Positions 47,641 through 60,376 of a stretch of DNA of 64,000 bases are shown piece after piece. Each line of letters opens with the position of its first letter. The stretch's first letter is position 1. Under the pieces are notes generated by a model. The model did not search any database, was not told the origin of the DNA, and saw nothing but the letters and a program-made list of their open reading frames with translations. Made by a program: the position numbers and the translations under genes. The stretch spans positions 2,852,001-2,916,000 of the forward strand of contig CASHTG010000012.1 of NCBI GenBank assembly GCA_949357655.1, in the 5' to 3' direction. Source of the DNA: Parascedosporium putredinis (Eukaryota > Ascomycota > Sordariomycetes > Microascales > Microascaceae).

Positions 47641-50600
47641 TTACAACCCCAGCAGAATATGCCGCAATGCCTGATCTGATACGCAGGGACTACCAATCAC
47701 CCGCGCTGCTTTCGATGCGCAAGGTCCAGGAACCGAGCGGGCAATTCGCGAATATAGCCAAACCAAACCAAACCAAAAAAAAAAAAAAAAAAGGAGAAGG
47801 ATAAAAATGGAGGGCGAAGAAGGAAAAGGAGTGGGAGAGAAGAGAAAAGGAACCGGCAAGCCGCTTCTTCATCCAGATGACCCCAAGATCGACAGGCTGT
47901 CTGGTTCTCGATTTCCGGCAATCGCTCGTCCGCTTTTGCCCGCCTCGTATGCGGCGGCACCGGACCCCGTCGCCATTTATTGAACCCCATGCGCCACCTT
48001 CTCGTCTCGGCCGCCCACCCTTGTCGTGGTGTCGTGGTGAGTGACCTGCCGTCACACCTTCTCTTCACCTCTTACCCTCCATCACTCACCGTCCTAATTT
48101 GAAGCCCCTTCTCCACCCATCCCCTCTGTTTTGAAAGAAAAGCAATACTTGTAGGAAGGATGCTGATGAGAGAGGAGAGGGTACCTACACGCAAAGAACC
48201 ACACACCCAGCAGAGCCAGCTCAAAGTCCCCGATGGGTGTACAGGCATGGGGAAACAGTAATGGGTTAGATGCAGTAGGCTCAACTCTGCAGGGAAAGGG
48301 GGCCGATGATCACGACCACTATCATATCACTAGCCCTGATGCAAGAGATTGGGCTCACCTGGCTGCTCAGGGTACATGCGAGTAACTTCTGCGGACTGGA
48401 GGGTGCAAGTGCAAGTGCTGTGCCAAACCCAACGCCAAACCCAAACCCAACAAGCATGTCACCCACGGAAATGCAGCCCCATGAGACGAGCTGATCTGGC
48501 ATTCCAAGTCAATATTGTCTGAATAACAAGGCCTGTCCCGACTTCACGGCTTGTTGAACAATAATAGGTTGAGAGTCAAGGGGTCAGGTTAGGCGTTTCG
48601 GTTTGGAGCCTCAAAACCCCACTCCCCCAATACGCCAATCAATATTCCAACATTGAGTGGTTGCCTCGCATCATTATCTGCCACTTTGGGGGATGGCCTG
48701 CCAGGAAGGGCCCGGCCTGGACACCCATTTCGGAATTACTAAAATCCCGTCCACTAACCTCCCGTGCCCTCCCAGGATCTTGGTGCCGGAACTATCTCGC
48801 TCCCCGTCCACCCCTAATCCCATCAGGCCGTATCTTCGGAGATGTTCTTCCAGACCTCCTCCTGCTAGCCACGGCATACCCGGCTGACCAACCGCCCATC
48901 ACTTATCTTATTGGGGCTAAGAGAATCAAAAAGGTAAACTTTGTATGAGCAGGAATTCATTCTCGGTATTATCTCAGACGAATCCGTCCCGAGAGAGTGT
49001 CAGAGCATGCTCATCCGCCAACACCTCCAAACTTTGGCCGGGATTGGCTTGTCAGCGTGTAAGGAGGAGTGGCGGGCGCCCTGATGTCTCACGCTTCGCC
49101 TTGGCTGTCCGATCTAGAAGCTTCCCAAGGATCGATGCTCGGGATCGTTGACCCTTCATTCAATGTTTTGGGGTAACACACGAGGGACGACGGGGCTGTA
49201 CCTGCTAGGGCGGCCCAATCCCTCACTCGCTCCTTTCGACAAAGAATTGTCCGTCGTCTCCCGCTTCTCTCGGACATTCCCCTCGCCACCGGGAGGTACT
49301 TGGCGCAGCGATGCAAACCTTGAATCCCACCCCTTAAAATTACTTCATGAACCCTTCAAATCGCTTTCGCGCCAACCCATTTTACACGCAGGTGGCTGGA
49401 GCCTCTGCCTCAAACTAACCTCGAAACAACCCTCGCCCTGCTCAACCTTGCTTGCGCGACAGCGAACCTTTTCTTTTCATCGGAAGAGACGAGTATCGGT
49501 CAGAACTCACCAAGACCATTTTGCGCTTGTCATTTATCACCTGTGCGAGAACCCCTCACCGATTTTCTCCATTCAAAGTGACAACTGTCGCCGTTGGCTC
49601 CTCTGAACCAATCGCCCCTTTGCCTTTGCGGAGCAATGGCGCACGCCACGCCAAGGAGCGGTCACGATGCTCTCCGTCCGCATAATAGCGCCAGCACTTG
49701 GAGATGTAAATGATCCTTGCTGCCCAGCGAGCACCCCCAGTCCCCCTGCCCCCCTTCCCACTTCCAGCAGCCCGATGGTGTCACTCGATTCAACAACCAA
49801 GGAAACAATTAGAGGGGTTGAGGTAGGCGACCCTCAGGCTAGACCCCAGAATCGTGGTCCCATATGCAGGAGATCCCGGACGTGCCCCACCAGATCTAGT
49901 AGCGCCGTTCTTTTCCCTTTGCTGCCCCAGCTGGACTCCTCTCGCCAATCGCCTCCGGCCAACTCCCTCCGTTCGCCGTCAAACACAAGATGAATCGAGG
50001 ATACTTCGTACTTGGCGGTTTAGGCCTGCCCATCCGATATCTCTTTGTTTTCGCTTTTCGTTTCCTTTTGTGTAATGCACCCCTCTGGTATACCCGACAA
50101 GCCCAACAGCGTGCCTAGTGCGACGCTGGCTCTCGGCGCCATTCTTCGTCCCCCATCTCTGAGGGCACGAATTGGCCGAGACTATTCTAAGCTGTAGTGA
50201 ATGCCTTTTCAATCTCCATGTCGTGAACCCCCTCCCTCCCCCACCTTACCTTTCCTTGCCCGATGGAGAACCTGTCTCTTTTTTCTTCTTCGCGATAAGG
50301 TCAGCGTCAGCCACCACTTCGGACTAGGCTCCTCCCGGTCCGTGGTAGTTTTCCGCTTTTTTTTTCTTTTATCCTTCCCTTTCTATTCTAGACGTTACTC
50401 TAGCCCTCGGCGGCCGTACGCTAATACGGCCGCAACACCATCCTGGCCTGCTCGCTCCATTAGCAAGTCGTGGACTGCCTGCATATCTCCCATAGAGCGC
50501 CCTCATACCATGACTTCAGGAAAGGGGAAAACAGGTTACTACGAGGGATTTGGAAAAAGAGAAGATGGGATCGGCGGGGAGGTACGGGCAGGGATAAGGG

Positions 50601-51023
50601 CCGGACTCGGCACCTAGTTATTATTGCTACAAGAAAGGTCTGGGGAGGTTGCTACAATAGATGCGGTGCAGCATGACAGCTCCGCACTCACTAAGCGTCG
50701 GGCTCTCTGTGGGAGAACCACGGTTTTCGGTCCATAAAATTACATGTAGGAAATGGATGGCATGGATGGCATCAACGGCCGGGCCGAATAACTACAGTAT
50801 TCGGTGGGGGTGTTCAGAACTAGGACCTTTATCGGCGACTTTTCTTCCCTTGTAGTAAACGTCCCTCTTTTTAATTTTTACTCCTATGTACCGTCTCCGA
50901 ATATATTAAACGGAGCCTTATGGCCGGATTAACCGACAGCATGCAGTGTATCCCAAAAACAAGAAGAAGAAGAAAGAAGGCAGAAAAGGAAAAATATCGG
51001 CGCGATTTCATACAATTCGTTTC
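47641..51023. other. Long intergenic region, no gene seen
   Basis: 3.4 kb with overlapping short frames on both strands and no family resemblance. Contains an AACCA-rich stretch running into a poly-A tract (47757-47792) and CCAAACCC repeats near 48421-48450. A TACATGTA palindrome lies at 50741 and tandem GGCATGGAT near 50759. The 3' end of the formaldehyde dehydrogenase gene abuts it. Confidence 0.5.
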
Positions 51024-52661
<1,638 letters not shown>

Positions 52662-54599
52662 TGCTCTTATTGTCGAGGATATTGGATGAAGATGCTGAAG
52701 AGCAGTATTTTGGAGATGCGGGAATAAGGTCCTCAATATAGTCTAAACCCCAAGTGAAAATGGTAATTGGGTCAATCGAACAATAAGAATGAAGTAGGAG
52801 AGAGAACCTCGAAGCAACGTTTCGAAGCTCGCGACCTTGAGATTAGATATGGGAGTATTGAGGTATTGAGCTGGTGGGGAAGGTGCTCTCCGCCTGCGGG
52901 GCACCCGTCACCTTTCACCAGTTTTTTTCGTTTGGGTGGATAGCCAGGCGGGGTGGGCTAGAATTGGAAGGCATGGTCTGGTCAATCGGGAGTGTGGGCG
53001 CTCCTCTTGTCGGCAAACGACCCCGATCCTCCCAGGGAGAGAGGGTGCTGAGCGAAGTTTCGTGGCACGAGTCCTTGGCCACAGGACCAATCATGGCTTC
53101 AGCTGAGCCGGCTCGCGGCGAAGGCACAATTGGCCCGAAGCGACATCGCGGGAGTTAAAGGACAAAGCTCGACATTCGGCATTTGGCTAGGCGGCAGTCG
53201 AGGTTGCGAACACGCCGAGGGACGCACCATTGCGTGAGCCAGTGTTATCTAATAGCTGTGCAAGTGTGCAGCGGCCCTCCATCCATCTGGCTGTATTACC
53301 CACTTCGCGGATTTACCCCTCACCCCGCATCAGGCTTGGTCGCCTGTTTAGCGCCGTCTACCTGCCCGTCTTATCGGCACTTTGCATCAGGAATCTGTGA
53401 GGTTGCGATGAAGGTTGCTGTGACTAATGCACTTCCGGACACATGGGAGACCTGGGACCTGGTCAAAAGGAGCACCATCGTGTTCGCTCCCAATCAAGAG
53501 TCTCGGGGTAGTCAACGTCTAGCTTCATGGGGATAATACAAGAATTCAAGCTGAGGACAACGCTTGCCAAGTCCGAAGGGTGTTCGTCTCCGAATTCACG
53601 AATAGCGAGCCCTGGCATGGGGTAGTCGTGGTAATACACGTGTTTCTGATGATTCACCAGTTGTCCCTATCTTGGCGCACGCGCTGGATAGCATTTCACT
53701 CAAGTCGCTGATCCACCCGAGTGTGAAGGGCTTGATTCCATCAGAATTAGCCCCGTGGGGAGCCCTTTCTCCAATAATCTTATGTAGCCAGACGCGCTGT
53801 CTACGGCCTCCGTGACGGGTTCCACGGAGCGCAAAGAGCGACATTGTTTATCGCAGCTATCTCTCTCTCGAGGTCCGAAATCGAAGGCGGAGCGAGCTAC
53901 GAAGAATGGGTAGAGCGAGGACCCTAGGCCGGGCTAGCAAACAGCGAGGCATGGTATTTTATATTTGTCATTGAAAAGGCCGCCTTGGCTCGTTTATATC
54001 GCGAAGCTCATATGCACTATTTCAGTTCTCAATCACAAACTTGTGCCGGGGCACCAATGCGGGATGAGACCTCTTCGCTGTTTGAATGGAGGGGCGAATT
54101 TGGTCGAACAAATGCTGACTCATCCTTGCCGTGGAGGCAGGCATGAGCGGGAGCAACGCCCAAAACTGGCACCTGGCAACGCAGAATGGTCTCTAATTTT
54201 GATTGGCCGAAAGCTCTCCATCGACTCAAGCCTTGGCCAAACAGCTCCCAAATTTTTGTTTGATGTCGTCCTGGCTGCGTTTTTGAGCTCACGACGGGAA
54301 ACGAAGAAAGGGCTTTCGTCACGTAGGGTGTTTTCACTCTCGAGCTTATTCCCTTGACTCTACCTCAACTACTGAGGTGATTTCTTATTTCCTCTTCCCC
54401 CGCCTTGCCTTTTTTATTAAACTTTAGCTTGTTTACGACACGCTTGGCGAATCGGCGTTCCTCGCGGCGTCGCCCCCGCGACCTTGATCGACTAGCATTT
54501 GCGTTTCAATGAAGACATCCTGAAGCGCGTGCCTGACGTTGAATACATTATCGAGGCCCACCTCTCCGCCTACTACGATTCCTTCGAAGTCTATTTATC
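52662..54599. other. Divergent intergenic region
   Basis: Lies between the leftward formaldehyde dehydrogenase gene and the rightward NUP85 gene, so it carries both promoters. No gene recognised; no clear operator-type motif. Confidence 0.5.
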
Positions 54600-57500
54600 A
54601 TGGCAAACCGATTCACAGCCTTCGGGGACTCTCCCGATCCTCTGACGCCAGATAGGAGCTCGCGTAACCACGGGAAGTTTTCTTTTGGCAGTGAACCGAC
54701 AACAACCCCAGCCGGCCCTCCCCTCGACATCCAATTCATTCACCCCTGCAGGCGCGCCGTCTGCGTCATACCTAGGAAGTTCGATGATGCGCGGCCTAAC
54801 AGGATCTAAGCCCGCGACCTCTAATTTCTCCTCTGGCGGCTCTGGATCCACGGGGAGAAATTTGTTTGCGCGCAAGGGTAATTCACCATTGACTCGGACG
54901 GGACGTGGCACAAGTCAGCGAGGGCCTTCGGGGCTCAGCCAATCTATACGCGCCGAAAGTATCGACAATGAAAGCCCGCCGAAGAAATCCGCCGGGACCT
55001 TTCGTCTAGCATTTGACGAATTTGACGACTCGGAGGATGAAGATACCGACCACGACCCCGACGGTGAGGAAGAGGATGGAGAAGAAGACGGGGACGGAGA
55101 GGAAGAAGAAGACTACGATGAAGAAGAGGAGGGAGAAGAGGAAGAGGAAGAGGAAGAGGAGGAATATGAGGAGGAAGATGTTCGTCTTCCCTTCGGGAGG
55201 TCGGGTCATGGCGCGCTCGATGCAGAAGTGGAGCGATACATTAACCGTGAGATTCGGGGCGAGGATGAGAGTGAAGAAGAAGCCAGCGAGGATGGGGAAG
55301 AGGAAGCCGAAGCTGAGGATGACGACGACCCATTCCTGACAATGCATGATGAACCGCACGACACTATCGAGGGTTCCGATATGGAAGATGACCTCATGGT
55401 CCTCACTACCCCGGCGGCCGACGAGCGGGCGCGACGAGAGGCTGAAAATATCTTCCGCGCCTCGTCTATGAGAAAATCGGCGCTCGGCCCCAAGGTCAAC
55501 CTTCAGTTCGACGCCACCTCCCGCGAACACTACAGAACCACCGGGCCTGCCATCATCAATGAAACACCAGACCTCATTCTCGACACGGAAGATATTGTCA
55601 GCCGACTCTACGACGAAGGAATCGGCGCAAAGGATGATGCTGAAAAGCTTGACAACTCGTTGGGGGTCGCGGCTATCGGGCTCACGCAAATCTGGAACGA
55701 CTACGCACACGACCTTCCGCATTCCGAGCAGGAACATGCGGCTGAGATTGGTCCGCCTCCGTCCGCCGATCCCTTCAAAAGGCCGCATTCATCGCCAATC
55801 TGGTAATTCGGATGCATCACACACGCTCCGACTCTGAATACGACGAGGGAAAACGCGTGCCGCTTCCGCAAGTCTTGTTCGACTGGATGGCGAAAAGCCA
55901 CAACCTCTATCCAGACCAGTTCCGCGATGTGGTGGACCTCCAACCCAACCCAGTTTGCCACAGCCTTTACTGGCCGACTGTCCGGACCACGCTTCTCAGA
56001 GGCGAGGTCAAGGAAGCCGCGCGCCTTCTCCGGATAGCTGACTTCAAACACGTGAGAAAGGGTCGCGGGGCCCTTCATATACCGGAAAGGCTCTCGAAAA
56101 TATCGAACTGGCGGTCAGACAAACATGTGAAATGTTAGGGAACTGCCCGGGAGCCAACGATGATTGGAACATTTTTGGCAGCGACTGGACGCTGTTCCGC
56201 GTCAAGGCAAGGGCATCCCTCGACCAGTTGCAACGATTTGCCGAGGGCAAGGACCACCAACAGTTTGGATCGAACGAGCTGGAGCAAGGGAACTCCCTGG
56301 TAGGCCTGGCACGCAAGGCGGAGAGCCAGGTTCCCTGGGAGGTTTATGAGCAGTTGACATCTATCTACGATATTGTCATAGGTGATGCCACAGCAATTCT
56401 CGAGACAGCCCAGGACTGGTGTGAAGCTACGGTAGGCCTGTGTGGCTGGTGGGATGAAGAGAAGGACAAGCCGAAGAAGCGGCGTCTTGGCCAGTCGCTT
56501 AATTTGCTCGGTTCGACCCAGCTCATCGCCTTGGAGGACTACTTTGAGCGCATGGCACGAGCGGTCCATACGGCAGTCGAGTCTGATTTCCATTTCGATC
56601 CGCGAAACGGGGTGGCGGTAGCCGTTGCCTCTGCTTTTGAGTGCAACTTTGCTGCCGTCATTGGCATTCTTCGCACGTGGTCTCTCCCTATAGCATGCGC
56701 TACCGCTGAGGTGGCTGCACTTGGCCAGTGGCTCCCCAAGGCGCAGCCGAAGCCACTGCTGCCCATGGACACGCTGGATGATGATGATCTCGAGGTCCTC
56801 GGCGTGCCTCAACAGGGCCCCGACGAGGTCGAAGGCATCAAGGACACGACCATTGTTCAGTACGCTCGAGAACTCGCCGGCATCGACCGGATCTCGTCGG
56901 AGAGGGAGGGCTGGGAGGTTGCCATCCAAGTGCTCGGGCGGATGGACTCTGTCGAGAAGTCGGAGGAGACTGTAGGAGAGCTGCTGCATGATCTTCTGGA
57001 GACGCTGCAGCCCGATTCTAGTGTCACGGTTGACAAAATGTGGAGGATTCTGAGCGACCTAGGCATGGTCAGCTTTGCCGAAGAAACTGCCGAGGTATGT
57101 ATGGCTAGAGCGAAAGCCCCTTGCTCCTTTTCGTTTCCTCTGCTCGGTGAATCTTTGGCTAACATGACCCGCAGGCGTTCGCCGATTTGTTGGGCAAGGA
57201 TTCTCACCGGTACGGTGAGGCGATCTGGTACTACGCGCTCGCGCATAAACCGGCCAAGGTGCGCGAGGTTTTGAATCTCTTGATATCCTACTCTCTCCTC
57301 CAGTCTACGGCGTACCCCCTCCGAGCGATCTCGACGATCACCTACACCGGCTCCTCACGGCCCGCAGTGCTACGTTGGAGGACCTTGCCAATCTGGATAT
57401 CGAGGCGGCCGAGCTCGTTGGGCGGATTCTTAGTGGATACGCGACGTTACGGAAGTTCTACGAAATTCGAGATTCGGAAGACACGAACGGCTTAGCCAAC

Positions 57501-58089
57501 CCAGGGCCGCGGAGCGTGGCGAATAAGAAGTTGGCGGCCGCCGCCCTCGTTGCGGCCATTGCTAGCTCGGACGACAACATCCGCGGGGTCTGTACGACGA
57601 GACGCGCGACGCCGTGGTCAGCGAAGATTTCCTCCTCGCCCTCCTTGGCGAAGCGATGGTACTAGTCGGCCACCAGCCCCCGGTGCTCTCCCTTGAGCAA
57701 ATGGATGTTCTTCTCAAAGCGATTGAGGATCTCGAGACGGTAGGCTCGCGGGTATACACGGCCTGTGATGAGTTCTTCGGTCTCGTTCTAGCATCTGCCC
57801 AGGGCCTCAAGGGCTCCACCCCGGCCGACCTTATGAAGTCCATCTCTAGCAGCAACGGGGGCCTGGGGGCAGCTATGTCCTCAGCGGCAGCAGCATGCTT
57901 GCGAGCCAGCTACATCGGAGTATCAGCGGAAGCTCGCTTGCGCGTGTTCCCAAGCGAGGCTGGGATTGGAGGGCAGGTCTGAGGGCGAATTCGACAGCGG
58001 AAGAAGTACTGAGGATTTTGAGGTTAGGGCTTTCCAAGGAGTTGGCGAGGCTGTGGCTACAAGATGCAGATAATGTGGCGCTGTTCTGA
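54600..58089 (+). CDS. nup85: Nuclear pore subunit Nup85
   Basis: Scaffold nucleoporin of the Y-shaped Nup84 (Nup107-160) complex, alpha-helical, at the nuclear envelope (family knowledge). Start MANRFTAFGDS at 54600; intron 57095-57174 (GTATGT to CCGCAG); stop at 58089; about 1,130 residues. The N-terminus is Ser/Pro-rich, followed at about residues 150-200 by an Asp/Glu tract of some 40 residues. The helical body includes LPQVLFDWMAKSHNLYPDQF, ALEDYFERMARAVHTAVESD and a DSHRYGEAIWYYALAHKPAK segment; the C-terminus is KRGWDWRAGLRA...LWLQDADNVALF. The frame must change near 54710, 55778, 56065, 57312, 57590 and 57860. All but the first correspond to one missing base in AAAA, GGGG, CCCCC, GGGG and GGGGG; the first needs two missing C. 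Assignment rests on recalled fungal Nup85 sequences. Confidence 0.9.
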
Positions 58090-58477
58090 GAAAGAAAGAG
58101 AGAGAGAACTAAGAAAAGGGATGGTGGCTTCGGGCTGTTAGCATAGATTTACGAGAATCCAGGCTGGATCTCTCCTGTGTTGTGTGTACGTTTTATAGTT
58201 GGTAGAAAGTCAGCAGGAAGACACAAGGACTCTCTTTAATTCTCCTTGTTCTCTTTTGTTCCTCTTCTTCTTTTCCCCCACTGTCGGTGGTTTATATTAT
58301 TCCCCAATCCAATCTCTCGCCCGACCTTGCGATGTCTTGCCCTCGAACTTGTTACCGCCACGCCTATCTCTCTAGTACGAAAACAAAAGACCGCCGTCCT
58401 TCGGCGAAAGGAAGGGGCCAAGAAAAGGACGAGACTCATTCTGCAGAACCAAAATGCTCGAAGACCCGCGTCCCGTT

Positions 58478-59006
58478 CTACTCAAGCCAGTCATCCCTTT
58501 CGAATATTCCCCTCCACCCCTCGCTGGCAGACCTCTGCACCACCTTGATGCCTACTACCTCCCGCCCGCCAAACCGCCCATATAGGTGAGGAAAAGCTCT
58601 GCCCTGGTCATCGCTGCCCTCCCACTCGACGCGGCCTAGGCTGGCGAGGGGCAGCTTTAGGACCCATAGGGTGGTGTGGGCCTCGAAGAAAAGACCTGCA
58701 ACGTTGGGAACCTATACGGAGGACCATGGTGAGAGGAGAAGGCGTGGTTAGGCTTGTCATGCCATTTGATCATCATTTTCTATTTCTTGTTTGGAAAAGT
58801 ACAAGCGATTGGGTAGGGAGAATGTTCAATAAGGAAAAAAAAGAAAAGAAGCGAGGGGCAAAACGGACCTGCTTCGCGACACTTAGGTGGATGAATCCGT
58901 CTTTGGAGTCTAGATCGGAGAGGGGCAGTTCGTCTAAGAGCTGGCTCGTGGGCTCGGTGTCGATGATCTTGTAGACATACTTTGGGAGCGGGTTCGGCGC
59001 CGACAT
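58478..59006 (-). CDS. DUF952-family small protein
   Basis: 123-residue protein of the DUF952 family; its biochemical function is unknown. Exon 1 59006-58869 encodes MSAPNPLPKYVYKIIDTEP and LPLSDLDSKDGFIHLSVAKQ; intron 58868-58712 (GTCCGT to CGTATAG); exon 2 58711-58478 encodes NVAGLFFEAHTTLWVLKLPL, GRVEWEGSDDQGRAFPHLYG and VGIKVVQRSASEGWRG. The DGFIHLS motif and the W-L-L-K/L strand are typical of the family, which is usually a single-domain protein of 100-120 residues. The frame is intact. Convergent with NUP85, whose stop is 389 bases away. Confidence 0.9.
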
Positions 59007-60376
59007 CTTGGTTTGTGTGTGCTCACTAGGTAAAATGGCGGGGGATAAGGCGGGGATGGAAACGAGACCCTTATTTTCGGGGCAAGGTGGGAGAGTTCTA
59101 CAGAGGAGGGAAGATGACAATCAAGGGATGCTTGAACAACGTGCCAATGTTGAAACGGGCTCGCCAAAAGAAAAATTGACAAAGAGAAAGGCAAAAGAAC
59201 AGTTCAAATCCTCCTTTGTCGAGCCAAAGCCAAGCCGTCCATGATCTCAATCCAAGACGCAACTTTGTCCTGGGCTGACGTAACCGGCGTAACCGTCCGT
59301 CGCTGGGGGAAAAGGGCAAGGCCGCAAGCCGTCGCCGCCGGACCGGGCTCGGAATACATCATCTTTTACCGCGTCTCATTCTTGAATCTCGTACTTGTGG
59401 AACGAACTGTGCGGGACTGCACGACGATGTCCTTGCGGCGGCTTTTTGCCCTCAAGTGCTGGCCAAGGAAACGCGGGCGCATTTTCGTGCTATATAGCCC
59501 CGCGTTCCTGTTGCGCTATTCTTTCAGGCATCGAACGCCCTCCGCTTCACTTTGCTTCTTAATGATGCGTTTCTGACAGGTAGCTTTTAGTGCCGCTTGA
59601 AGTAGACAGTCTTCCCTTCTTCACCTGTCCCCGGGCTTCCATGAAGCTCGTGGCAAAAGAAAGCTTGGGGAAGAGAGAGCACGGTGCAAGAGATGATGCC
59701 ACAATGTAGCGAAGACAGTCAAGAGAGAGGGAAAAGAAGTAAAAGAGAGACTAGGAACATTGAATTAATGACAATATACAGCAGGGACAAGAAGAGCCCT
59801 GTAGGAGGAAAATACAGGTAAGTAATAAAAAAATAGTGGCTCAAGATGTCAGCTGTACACATCGATCGCTCAAGGTGGAAAAGCCAATTGAGCCCCATCC
59901 AGACACTCTTTTCACGTTCAACGAGATGGAGGACGGTCAAACGCTCAGCCCTCCGTCAAAATTAGCGACCTTTCTTCTTCCCTTGGCCCGGCTTCGCTTT
60001 GGCATCTCTTGGTTGGCCTAGCGTCTAGTGTTTCCCGGATATGAGTGGGTGGAGTAGATGAGAGGGCGGGAAGAGCAAGAAACTGGGCGACAGCAAGACC
60101 GCAATATATGGCTAGACAAGATGGGGAGAGCGCTGTCAAGGGAGCCTTGTTACTCAGTATCAAAAAAGGAGGCGACCCGTCCCCCTGGGGTGACGGCTTC
60201 GGGAAGTATAGCCCGGCTTTAAGGTATGTAGGTTGATGGTGATGGGGACGGGCGGCTCTCAGTGAAGAGTTGGTACTTTTGGGGTTGGTTTTGGTTCTAC
60301 ACGTCGGCAAGGCGGGGAGGCGGGGAGGAAGTTGGGTGAAGAGTGTTCGAGATGGTTGGGTGTCTTAAGATCGCTT
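59007..60376. other. Intergenic, no gene seen
   Basis: Upstream of the DUF952 gene and downstream of the ubiquitin hydrolase gene. Only short frames. GC-normal. Confidence 0.5.

Larger units (their letters stand above)
33716..50748. repeat. Dispersed TACATGTA palindromes in intergenic DNA
   Basis: Exact copies at 33716, 36639, 39611, 39731, 42259, 43523 and 50741, all between genes, several shortly after a stop codon. The listed span only marks the first and last copy. Their role is unknown. Confidence 0.6.

Noticed and set aside
48418..48452. Telomere-like CCAAACCC/CCCAA repeats
   Set aside because: Irregular and short, and not the TTAGGG unit usual in filamentous ascomycetes; low-complexity only.
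55006..55788. 260-codon minus-strand frame rich in Phe and Leu
   Set aside because: Antisense of the acidic tract and body of Nup85.
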